A DNA stretch of 7,127 nucleotides, from the NCBI GenBank assembly GCA_028865845.1, contig JAGWJK010000205.1, positions 1-7,127 of the forward strand, written 5' to 3'. Positions 1 to 5,062 of this stretch are shown one piece after another (the first letter of the stretch is position 1; every line of letters starts with the position of its first letter). A program made the position numbers and the translations under genes. Source of the stretch: Rhizobiaceae bacterium. Lineage in GTDB: Bacteria; Pseudomonadota; Alphaproteobacteria; Rhizobiales; Rhizobiaceae. Below the pieces are notes generated by a model. It was not told the origin of the DNA. It worked only from the letters and a program-made list of their open reading frames with translations, and searched no databases.

Positions 1-1038
1 CGGCGCGACGGATGCCGGCCAGATGATTCCGTTCTCATCATGCGATGCTTCGATGATGGCGGGAACAAGGCGTGTCGGGCCAATACCGTAAGATCCCATG
101 TGGACGGCGTGTTCCTTGCCGTCGGGACCCTGTACCTTCGCGCCCATCGGCTCGGAGTATTTGGTGCCGAAATAGAAGATATGACCGACTTCGATGCCGC
201 GCGCCGACAGGCGATCGCCTTCCGGGATCGCGTCGAAGGCAGCCTCGTCGTGCATTTCCGAGGTCGCGGCATAGACCGAGGTCCACTGGTCGAAAATGCC
301 CTTGAGACCTGCAACATCATCGAAATTCGTGTCTTCGGCCGGAATGGCGAAATTGACGAAATCCTTGTGGCAGAAGACTTCCGATTCGCCGGTATCGGCG
401 AGGATGATGAATTCATGGCTGAGATTGCCGCCGATCGGGCCGGTATCGGCACGCATCGGAATAGCGCACAGGCCGAGACGATTGAAGGTGCGCAGATAGG
501 CCGCAAACATCTTGTTGTAAGAATGGACGGCCGCCTCCTGCGTCAGATCGAAGGAATAGGCGTCCTTCATCATGAACTCGCGCGAGCGCATGGTGCCGAA
601 GCGCGGACGGATCTCATCACGGAACTTCAGCTGGATATGATAGAGGTTCAGCGGCAGGTCCTTGTAGGACTTGACGTAGGACCGGAAGATATCGGTGACC
701 ATTTCTTCGTTGGTCGGGCCGTAGAGCATCGGACGCTCCTGGCGGTCCTGGATGCGCAGCATTTCCTTGCCATAGGCGTCGTAGCGGCCGCTTTCCTGCC
801 AAAGCTCGGCCGATTGCAGCGTCGGCATCAACAGCTCGATCGCGCCGGAGCGATTCTGCTCCTCGCGGATGATATTATTGACTTTGTCGAGGATGCGCTT
901 GCCCAGCGGCAGCCAGGAATAGATGCCTTGCGACTGCTGGCGGATCATGCCGGCGCGCAGCATCAGCCGATGGGAAACTATTTCAGCCTCTTTAGGATTT
1001 TCCTTCAGAATGGGCATGAAGTAACGAGACAGACGCAT
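1..1038 (-). CDS. proS: Prolyl-tRNA synthetase, short alphaproteobacterial type (3' end cut by window)
   Basis: This cytoplasmic enzyme charges tRNA-Pro with proline. The window holds the first 346 codons; the rest lies beyond the left edge. The translation starts [20 protein letters not shown]. Class II synthetase signatures are clear: TNEE at residues 109-112, motif 2 at about 140-163 (RDEIRPRFG then [11 protein letters not shown]), and the [10 protein letters not shown] block at 315-324. Only about 150 residues separate the last two, so the roughly 180-residue INS editing domain of the E. coli enzyme is absent. This is typical of the short alphaproteobacterial ProRS (about 440 residues in full, from memory). 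ATG at 1038 is chosen because homology begins there and GGA lies 8 bases upstream. The next ATG upstream (1060) is out of frame. The gene has its own promoter and a leader of about 180 bases, so it is probably transcribed separately from the operon behind it. Confidence 0.97.
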   Translation of the reverse strand, partial: MRLSRYFMPILKENPKEAEIVSHRLMLRAGMIRQQSQGIYSWLPLGKRILDKVNNIIREEQNRSGAIELLMPTLQSAELWQESGRYDAYGKEMLRIQDRQERPMLYGPTNEEMVTDIFRSYVKSYKDLPLNLYHIQLKFRDEIRPRFGTMRSREFMMKDAYSFDLTQEAAVHSYNKMFAAYLRTFNRLGLCAIPMRADTGPIGGNLSHEFIILADTGESEVFCHKDFVNFAIPAEDTNFDDVAGLKGIFDQWTSVYAATSEMHDEAAFDAIPEGDRLSARGIEVGHIFYFGTKYSEPMGAKVQGPDGKEHAVHMGSYGIGPTRLVPAIIEASHDENGIIWPASVAP

Positions 1039-1043
1039 GGGCT

Positions 1044-1083
1044 GATTCCAGATGGTTCATCGATTCCACATCGGGCGGAATCG
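1044..1083 (-). promoter_or_regulatory. Candidate translational switch in the proS leader
   Basis: In the proS mRNA a 7-base arm CGATTCC (1083-1077) pairs perfectly with GGAATCG (1067-1061) across a 9-base loop. The hexamer GGAATC then recurs at 1049-1044, where it forms the Shine-Dalgarno of proS. The same 5' arm can therefore pair either with the near copy, leaving the ribosome site free, or with the Shine-Dalgarno copy, hiding it. The complementarities are seen directly; the switching is inference. The repeats also create three GANTC sites (CcrM methylation motif) within 40 bases. Confidence 0.35.
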
Positions 1084-1188
1084 CTCAAAAAAACTGACTG
1101 CTGGAGGCGTTCATAACTGCTTCGGCGCCGGAAAGAAACCCGCATTTACGCGCGGCAAACCCGGCAAACATCCCGAAATGCCGGTGAT

Positions 1189-1240
1189 CTCACAAATTTT
1201 CATAATTTCGAAAAAATGCACGTTTATAAGGATTTGTGAG
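1189..1240. repeat. Inverted repeat CTCACAAAT/ATTTGTGAG across the proS promoter start
   Basis: Perfect 9-base arms lie at 1189-1197 and 1232-1240, with centres 43 bases apart, close to four helical turns. The right arm falls in the spacer between the predicted -35 and -10 of proS; the left arm is some 20-28 bases after the likely transcript start. A third copy of the core octamer CTCACAAA is at 1329-1336, at the predicted start of the small RNA. The layout suggests binding sites for a shared regulator, but no known regulator consensus is recognised. Confidence 0.4.
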
Positions 1241-1253
1241 AAAAACTTGTCAA
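1223..1253 (-). promoter_or_regulatory. Predicted sigma-70 promoter for proS
   Basis: On the minus strand a perfect TTGACA (1253-1248) is followed after 18-19 bases by TTATAA/TATAAA (1229-1223). Transcription would start near 1216, giving a leader of about 180 bases before the proS ATG. The spacer is slightly long. It is the best minus-strand promoter seen in the gap and points the right way. Confidence 0.55.
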
Positions 1254-1296
1254 CAGAAAAATTCTCCGCGACTGTAGCAAAAATGCAAAAAAACAG

Positions 1297-1325
1297 ATGA
1301 CAAAGCTCAATCTTTGAGCTAATTT
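1297..1325 (+). promoter_or_regulatory. Predicted promoter for the plus-strand small RNA
   Basis: ATGACA (1297-1302; five of six to TTGACA) is followed after 17 bases by TAATTT (1320-1325), or, read against the rhizobial CTATAT form, CTAATT (1319-1324). This predicts a start around 1330-1332, immediately before the first RNA hairpin. The -10 is weak, and the whole element is covered by overlapping palindromes, which suggests that it is regulated. Confidence 0.45.
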
Positions 1326-1332
1326 TAGCTCA
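1304..1332. repeat. Two overlapping palindromes over the small RNA promoter
   Basis: Three half-sites alternate in orientation: AGCTCA (1304-1309), TGAGCT (1315-1320) and AGCTCA (1327-1332). The first pair forms 7-base arms around TCT (AGCTCAA/TTGAGCT). The second forms 8-base arms around TT (TGAGCTAA/TTAGCTCA). Half-site centres are 11 and 12 bases apart, about one helical turn, and span the region from the -35/-10 spacer to the predicted start. This is the geometry of an operator for a dimeric repressor. The regulator is unknown. Confidence 0.5.
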
Positions 1333-1477
1333 CAAAAGAGGCAAGAAGGCTAAATTCTTGCCGTTTCGCGGTCAAGTCTTGGGAGGATCAGATCTTAGGC
1401 GCGCTCGCTCGCTGCCCCGGCAACGGATAAGGATCACGCGATACTTAAAAACAAGGCTTACTGCCTTGTTTTTTTTT
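1330..1477 (+). ncRNA. Small RNA candidate, probably alpha-r9/Smr9C-like
   Basis: A plus-strand transcript of about 148 bases is predicted from its promoter to an intrinsic terminator. Three domains are visible. Hairpin 1 has perfect 8-base arms GGCAAGAA (1340-1347) and TTCTTGCC (1355-1362) with a 7-base loop. A central domain is closed by GTTTCGCG (1363-1370) with CGCGATAC (1437-1444), one mismatch; inside it GATCTTA (1391-1397) pairs with TAAGGATC (1428-1435) with one bulged G. A terminator hairpin ends the RNA. A Shine-Dalgarno-like GGGAGGA (1381-1387) lies in the single-stranded part of the central domain, with no start codon at a usable distance. From memory, Sinorhizobium meliloti Smr9C is a roughly 149-nt RNA encoded beside proS, which fits in place and size. 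I could not align the sequences. Its function is unknown to me. Confidence 0.68.
1447..1477 (+). terminator. Strong intrinsic terminator, probably bidirectional
   Basis: An 11-base perfect stem (AAAAACAAGGC at 1447-1457 with GCCTTGTTTTT at 1463-1473) has a 5-base loop, and the T run extends to 1477 (nine T in all from 1469). On the plus strand it ends the small RNA. On the minus strand the core ACAAGGC/GCCTTGT is followed by further T, so it could also stop leftward transcripts coming from the DUF1467 or Pho-box side before they reach proS. Confidence 0.85.
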
Positions 1478-1788
1478 GCCTTTTAGCAAGCTTCCCGTCT
1501 AATTCGCGGCCCTGGAAAGCCTCGCCGTCTGGTCGAATGCGCACCACATGCAACGACCTGCCCACTCGGCTGCGCAGCCTGTTTGCCTCAATCTGATGAC
1601 AGCCTTATGACAGGGTACCGGCCGCTTTGAGCGCCGTAAATTTCGATGAAAGATCGCGACAGATTTTCAAGCCGAAGACGGATTCGGTCGGCTTTTTCGC
1701 GCGCTGTGGACGCCGATTCGACAATCCGGGAAGGCGCTATCGTAGCACGCTTGCAAAGACCGGGTGATCTTGCCCGACCTGAAGGCAA
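1478..1788. other. Gap with no recognisable gene, between the small RNA terminator and DUF1467
   Basis: No protein gene is supported here. Short open frames on both strands (for example plus 1646-1846, and minus 1788-1588 with a TTG start) have low-complexity, arginine-rich products, no good ribosome site and no recognised homology. Contents: a PhoB-box-like repeat (1592-1613); a 12-base palindrome GGCTGCGCAGCC (1568-1579); and a hairpin AAGCCGA/TCGGCTT (1669-1675 with 1688-1694) followed by TTTTT on the plus strand, a weak terminator-like element with no obvious transcript to end. No clear terminator for the minus-strand operon was seen directly after DUF1467. Confidence 0.5.
1592..1613 (-). 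promoter_or_regulatory. PhoB-box-like direct repeat
   Basis: Read on the minus strand, CTGTCAT (1613-1607), AAGG, CTGTCAT (1602-1596) reproduces the 7+4+7 layout with an 11-base period of the PhoB binding site known from enterobacteria and rhizobia. Both heptamers are exact. By orientation it would activate leftward transcription, but no good -10 is found 10-12 bases downstream, and no gene starts before the terminator at 1447-1473 except a 16-codon open frame (1549-1499). The target is therefore unclear: a short minus-strand RNA, a plus-strand effect, or a relic. Confidence 0.55.
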
Positions 1789-2067
1789 CTACCCATCATG
1801 GCGCGGAATGATCGACGGAATCGAGTTGAAGCCGAACCCGAGATAGTGCGAGCTGACGTACCATGCGCCATAGATCACTGCAGAAACCAGGGTCGTGATC
1901 AATACCACCCGCCAGCCGCGGAATTTCGTCGGCGCGCTTTCGATCGTGCCGAGAATCACATGGTTATCTTCCGCCTGCGTCCGCAAACCGAATGGCAGGA
2001 CGGCAAAAAGCGTGATCCACCAGACGACGAAATAAACCGCGAGCGTCGCAAAAATCGTCTGAATCAT
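1789..2067 (-). CDS. DUF1467 family small inner-membrane protein
   Basis: This 92-residue protein of unknown function has two predicted membrane helices, at about residues 5-27 and 52-73. The first carries the family hallmark WWITLFAVLPFGLRTQ (16-31), followed by a polar loop with E44-S45-A46-P47. These features match DUF1467 (COG5454), a family nearly confined to alphaproteobacteria and commonly found beside mce. The length is normal. ATG at 2067 is supported by GGGAG about 5 bases upstream (2076-2072). It is separated from mce by 104 bases, more than the other junctions here, and a promoter-like sequence lies in that gap, so it may be transcribed both with the operon and alone. No enzymatic motif is visible. 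Confidence 0.9.
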   Translation of the reverse strand: MIQTIFATLAVYFVVWWITLFAVLPFGLRTQAEDNHVILGTIESAPTKFRGWRVVLITTLVSAVIYGAWYVSSHYLGFGFNSIPSIIPRHDG

Positions 2068-2121
2068 TTTGCTCCCTCAAGGCCGACCGCAAGCCGGTCT
2101 GCCCTCTCCTCATCCTTACAG

Positions 2122-2149
2122 CTTATAGAACCAAAGCCTGCGGGTTCAA
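2122..2149 (-). promoter_or_regulatory. Possible internal promoter for the DUF1467 gene
   Basis: On the minus strand TTGAAC (2149-2144) is followed after 16 bases by TATAAG (2127-2122), four and five matches of six to sigma-70 consensus. It would start transcription near 2115, about 48 bases before the DUF1467 ATG. It sits in the only sizeable gap between nuoM and the DUF1467 gene. It is suggestive only. Confidence 0.35.
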
Positions 2150-2171
2150 AGCGCATCTCAGCGCCTTAATG

Positions 2172-2576
2172 TCACAGTTGCTCAAGCTCGATCAGCGTAC
2201 CCTGAAAATCCTTGGGATGCAGAAACAGCACCGGCTTGCCGTGGGCGCCGGTCTTCGGTTCGCCATTGCCGAGCACGCGAGCACCGGCGGCGACAAGCTT
2301 CTCTCGGGCGGCGAAGATATCGTCCACCTCGTAGCAGATGTGATGCATACCACCGTCCGGATTCTTGGCGAGAAAGGCGGCGATCGGCGAACCTTCGCCA
2401 AGCGGCTCCAGAAGCTCGACCTTGGTGTTCGGCAATTCGACGAAGACGACGGTGACGCCGTGTTCCGGCAATGATTGCGGCACAGAGACTGTCGCGCCGA
2501 GCGTCTCGCGATACCCAGCGGAAGCGACGGCCAGGTCAGGCACGGCGATCGCAATGTGATTGACGCGTCCGAGCAC
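2172..2576 (-). CDS. mce: Methylmalonyl-CoA epimerase
   Basis: It interconverts the (S) and (R) forms of methylmalonyl-CoA, between propionyl-CoA carboxylase and methylmalonyl-CoA mutase in the route from propionyl-CoA to succinyl-CoA. The 134-residue cytoplasmic protein is a metal-dependent VOC-fold enzyme made of two beta-alpha-beta-beta-beta units. Likely metal ligands are H7 (in VNHIAIAVPD), E54 (KVELLEP), H78 or H79 (GGMHHICYEVDD) and E130 (GTLIELEQ). Length and motifs are standard. The start is GTG at 2576: homology begins at once, no in-frame ATG exists near it, and the very strong GGAGGAGGA lies about 7 bases upstream. It follows rnj by 31 bases. Its biochemical partner, propionyl-CoA carboxylase, needs biotin attached by the BirA encoded in the same cluster. 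Other VOC enzymes are possible, but the GGMHHICYEVDDI block is characteristic. Confidence 0.95.
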   Translation of the reverse strand: MLGRVNHIAIAVPDLAVASAGYRETLGATVSVPQSLPEHGVTVVFVELPNTKVELLEPLGEGSPIAAFLAKNPDGGMHHICYEVDDIFAAREKLVAAGARVLGNGEPKTGAHGKPVLFLHPKDFQGTLIELEQL

Positions 2577-2582
2577 AGCTAT

Positions 2583-2593
2583 TCCTCCTCCTC
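2583..2593 (-). promoter_or_regulatory. Strong Shine-Dalgarno that fixes the GTG start of mce
   Basis: The minus strand reads AGGAGGAGGAAT followed by AGCT and the GTG start. It is the strongest ribosome site in the window. It probably compensates for the GTG start and lets mce be translated independently of rnj upstream. Confidence 0.8.
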
Positions 2594-2594
2594 G

Positions 2595-2616
2595 GCCGGA
2601 CAGGCTTTTATCCGGC
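2595..2616 (-). other. Hairpin over the rnj stop codon
   Basis: GCCGGA and TCCGGC form 6-base arms around a 10-base loop that contains the rnj TAA. It ends directly before the mce ribosome site. No T run follows, so it is not a terminator. It could influence mRNA stability or coupling between the two genes, or be chance in GC-rich DNA. Confidence 0.3.
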
Positions 2617-4281
2617 TATGCGGGTGACGAACACGGTAACAACAGGCTTCTTGCCCCAACCGTGATTTGCCGCTGCCCGCACGGCGCGGCGCGTGGCTTC
2701 CTGCACCGTGTCGATATCCTTGCGGCGCGCACGCGGTATGCTCTCGATCGCGCTGACGACGGCGTCGAACAACGTGTCCTCCATATCCTCGCCCTCGTCG
2801 TCATAGGCCGGAAGGCCGATCGCCACGAGATCCGGGTCGCCGACGATGTCATAACGCGCATCGAGGATGACATTGACGGCGACATGGCCGACATAGGCAA
2901 GCTTCTTGCGCTCGCCGATCCCCATCTCGTCGAAATCGCCGATCAGCAGGCCATCCTTGAAGATACGGCCATGCGGCGCTTCGTCGATGACCTCGACGGC
3001 GCCGGGCGCGAGCTTCAGCATGTCACCGTTGCGCACGCGTGGGACGATGGAGATGCCGGACTGCTCGGCAAGCTCCTTGTGGGCGGTCAGATGCGTGGCT
3101 TCGCCGTGCACCGGCACGACGATCTTCGGCCGCGTCCATTCATACATCTTCTGCAGTTCGTTGCGACGCGGATGGCCGGACACATGGACGAGCGCCTCTG
3201 CATCCGTCACCACATGCACGCCCTGTTCGGTAAGGCCGTTCTTGATGTCCTGAATGGCCTTTTCGTTGCCGGGAATGGCGCGGGAGGAGAAGACGACGAT
3301 GTCGCCGGCCGAGAGCGCGACATTGCGCATCTCGTCGCGGGAAAGCTTGGCGAGGGCCGCACGCGGCTCGCCCTGACTGCCTGTCAGGATGACGACGACC
3401 TTGTCGCGAGGAATATAGCCATATTCATCTTCGGCGATGAACGGCTTGATGCCTTCCATGATGCCGATATCGCGGGCGACGTCGACGACGCGCTTCAGCG
3501 AGCTGCCGAGCAGCAATATCTCGCGACCGGCAACCTCGGCGGCCTCGGCGATGGTGCGGATGCGGCCGACATTTGAGGAAAAGGTGGTGATCGCAACGCG
3601 ACCTTCGGCGTCCTCGATGATCTTGCGCAGGCTTTCGGAGACATCCTTTTCCGAGGGCGAAACGCCGTCGCGAAGAGCATTGGTGGAATCGCACATCAGC
3701 GCCAGCACGCCTTCGTCGCCGAGCTGGCGGAAACGTGCCTCGTCGGTCAACGGCCCAAGCGACGGTTCGTGATCAATCTTCCAGTCGCCGGTGTGGATGA
3801 CGTTGCCGAGCGGCGTGCGGATCATCAGCGACATCGGTTCGGGTATGGAGTGATTGACCGCGACGCCTTCGATGCTGAAGGGACCGACATTGATGCGGTC
3901 ACCGGCCTTGAACGGGGTGATCGGGATCTCGCCCATCGTCTTTTCGTAATCGCGCTTGGCTTCGAGCAGACCGGCGGTGAAGGCCGACGCATAGACCGGC
4001 ACATTCAGGCCCGGCCACAGGTCGCTCAGGGCGCCGTAATGGTCCTCATGCGCGTGCGTGATGATGATCGCCTTGAGATTCTTGCGCTCCTTGGCGAGGA
4101 AGCGGATATCGGGCAGCACGAGATCGACGCCTGGCAGGTCCGGTCCCGGAAAGGTGACGCCGCAATCGACCATGATCCACTGGCGGTTGCCCGGCGCGCC
4201 GTAGCCGTAAAGCGCGAGGTTCATGCCGATCTCGCCGACGCCGCCGAGTGGCAGAAACACCAGTTCCTCTTGGTTCGCCAT
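2608..4281 (-). CDS. rnj: Ribonuclease J
   Basis: This metallo-beta-lactamase/beta-CASP nuclease acts in the cytoplasm on rRNA and mRNA. In Sinorhizobium meliloti, RNase J is reported to mature rRNA 5' ends (from memory). The 557 residues are a normal length. The zinc motif is THAHEDHYGA (HxHxDH, residues 76-81), followed by H144 (VNHSIPE), HTGDWKID with H163 and D166, and the beta-CASP histidines H370 (HVSGHPRR) and H392 (VPVHGEATH). All expected catalytic residues are present. The C-terminal part from about 450 is the RNase J-specific domain. ATG at 4281 is chosen because the conserved LVFLPLGGVGEIGMN block follows within a few residues; the ribosome site (AGG about 13 bases upstream) is poor, so coupling to birA (13-base gap) is likely. 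Older annotations often call this a 'metallo-beta-lactamase family hydrolase'. Confidence 0.97.
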   Translation of the reverse strand: MANQEELVFLPLGGVGEIGMNLALYGYGAPGNRQWIMVDCGVTFPGPDLPGVDLVLPDIRFLAKERKNLKAIIITHAHEDHYGALSDLWPGLNVPVYASAFTAGLLEAKRDYEKTMGEIPITPFKAGDRINVGPFSIEGVAVNHSIPEPMSLMIRTPLGNVIHTGDWKIDHEPSLGPLTDEARFRQLGDEGVLALMCDSTNALRDGVSPSEKDVSESLRKIIEDAEGRVAITTFSSNVGRIRTIAEAAEVAGREILLLGSSLKRVVDVARDIGIMEGIKPFIAEDEYGYIPRDKVVVILTGSQGEPRAALAKLSRDEMRNVALSAGDIVVFSSRAIPGNEKAIQDIKNGLTEQGVHVVTDAEALVHVSGHPRRNELQKMYEWTRPKIVVPVHGEATHLTAHKELAEQSGISIVPRVRNGDMLKLAPGAVEVIDEAPHGRIFKDGLLIGDFDEMGIGERKKLAYVGHVAVNVILDARYDIVGDPDLVAIGLPAYDDEGEDMEDTLFDAVVSAIESIPRARRKDIDTVQEATRRAVRAAANHGWGKKPVVTVFVTRIAG

Positions 4282-4294
4282 ATCTAGTCTTTAC

Positions 4295-5062
4295 CTATGA
4301 TCCGAAAAAAACGTCGCCCGCGGCGATCGGCATGATCTTGCCGCTACCGGTGTCGAGCATCAACAAGCCATTATCATCGATTCCGGCGAAATGGCCGGAA
4401 ATCGAACGGTCCGGCAGATTCACGGTAATCTTTTCGCCGATACCGCAGGCAACGGCGCGCCAACGCGCCGTGATCTCGCGAATGCCCCTGCCCTTATCCC
4501 AGGCCTGCAGCGCCTCCGCCATCGACGCATAGAGATGCGCAAACAGCTCGTCGGCCGAAACGGACGCGCCCTGCTCGCGCAGGCACGTCACCGGATAAAG
4601 CGGATTGTCAGGCTTCACCGCGACATTGATGCCAATGCCGATCACCAGCGCATAACGCCCATCGGGCAAGGCTTCGCCTTCAATGAGAATGCCGCAGGTC
4701 TTCTTGCGGCCGATCAGGATGTCGTTCGGCCACTTGACCTCGACCGGCTCGGCGCCTGCCGGCAAAACCGAACGCACGGCCTGATGCACGGCAACGGCGA
4801 CGGCCAACGGCAATGAACCGAGACGGTCCATCGGGGCGGGATCGATCAGGAGAAGAGAAGCGTAGAGATTGCCGGGCTCGGACACCCAGGTCCGTCCGCG
4901 GCGGCCACGTCCGCCCGTCTGACGGGCGGCGGTGACCCAGAGATTGCCGAGATCACCGGCTCTTGCCCGTTCCACGCATTCGCTGTTGGTGGAGGTCGTC
5001 TCTGAAAGGGCATCATGCCGGAAGTCGCTGAGCGACTTCCGGCCGTTCATGTCAGACGCCAT
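4295..5062 (-). CDS. birA: Biotin-[acetyl-CoA-carboxylase] ligase, monofunctional
   Basis: It makes biotinyl-AMP and attaches biotin to carboxylase carrier domains (acetyl-CoA, propionyl-CoA and pyruvate carboxylases). Catalytic motifs, numbered from the ATG at 5062, are STN at 24-26, GGRGRRGRTW (50-59, biotinyl-AMP loop), KWPNDI (110-115), KTCGILIEG (121-129) and GIGINV (142-147). The small C-terminal SH3-like domain ends the protein at 255 residues. The N-terminal helix-turn-helix of E. coli BirA is absent, so this enzyme cannot be expected to act as the bio repressor. The start is ATG at 5062, which shares its A with the nuoN TGA (TGATG) and implies translational coupling; no Shine-Dalgarno is visible. 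A TTG one codon upstream (5065) and an ATG at 5050 are alternatives. The first codons contain a perfect 27-base palindrome. Confidence 0.94.
   Translation of the reverse strand: MASDMNGRKSLSDFRHDALSETTSTNSECVERARAGDLGNLWVTAARQTGGRGRRGRTWVSEPGNLYASLLLIDPAPMDRLGSLPLAVAVAVHQAVRSVLPAGAEPVEVKWPNDILIGRKKTCGILIEGEALPDGRYALVIGIGINVAVKPDNPLYPVTCLREQGASVSADELFAHLYASMAEALQAWDKGRGIREITARWRAVACGIGEKITVNLPDRSISGHFAGIDDNGLLMLDTGSGKIMPIAAGDVFFGS
5017..5043. repeat. Perfect 27-base palindrome inside the start of birA
   Basis: Arms of 13 bases (5017-5029, GCCGGAAGTCGCT, and 5031-5043, AGCGACTTCCGGC) flank the single base 5030. The RNA would form a stem of 11-12 pairs with a 3-5 base loop, starting about 19 bases after the birA start and about 7 bases after the alternative ATG at 5050. 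It encodes most of the stretch GRKSLSDFR, just before the conserved ligase domain. No T run follows, so it is not an intrinsic terminator. It may slow or gate translation, mark an mRNA processing site, or be a small palindromic element. Confidence 0.7.

Noticed and set aside
1085..1114. Nine-codon minus-strand open frame in the proS leader as a leader peptide
   Set aside because: It encodes MNASSSQFF with no proline codons and no Shine-Dalgarno, so a proline attenuator is not supported.
40..1116. Long plus-strand open frame (358 codons) opposite proS
   Set aside because: It mirrors the strongly supported proS frame; GC-rich codon bias keeps the antisense frame open. No recognisable domain or ribosome site.
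1052..1300. Plus-strand open frame (82 codons) across the proS leader and promoters
   Set aside because: It has a lysine-rich, A/T-driven product, no ribosome site and overlap with two predicted promoters.
1669..1697. Hairpin with a T run as a terminator of the operon
   Set aside because: The T run is on the plus strand, the wrong side for the minus-strand operon, and the stem has competing pairings.
1588..1788. Minus-strand open frame (66 codons) starting with TTG right after the DUF1467 stop
   Set aside because: It has a TTG start, an arginine-rich unrecognised product, no clear ribosome site, and its end runs through the PhoB-box-like repeat.
1646..1846. Plus-strand open frame (66 codons)
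   Set aside because: It overlaps the DUF1467 gene, its composition is that of random GC-rich sequence, and no homology is recognised.
2560..3576. Plus-strand open frame (338 codons) opposite rnj
   Set aside because: It is an antisense shadow of the RNase J gene, with composition expected from the reversed codons and no family resemblance.
3769..4287. Plus-strand open frame opposite the 5' part of rnj
   Set aside because: It lies wholly over the catalytic region of RNase J and has no motif of its own.
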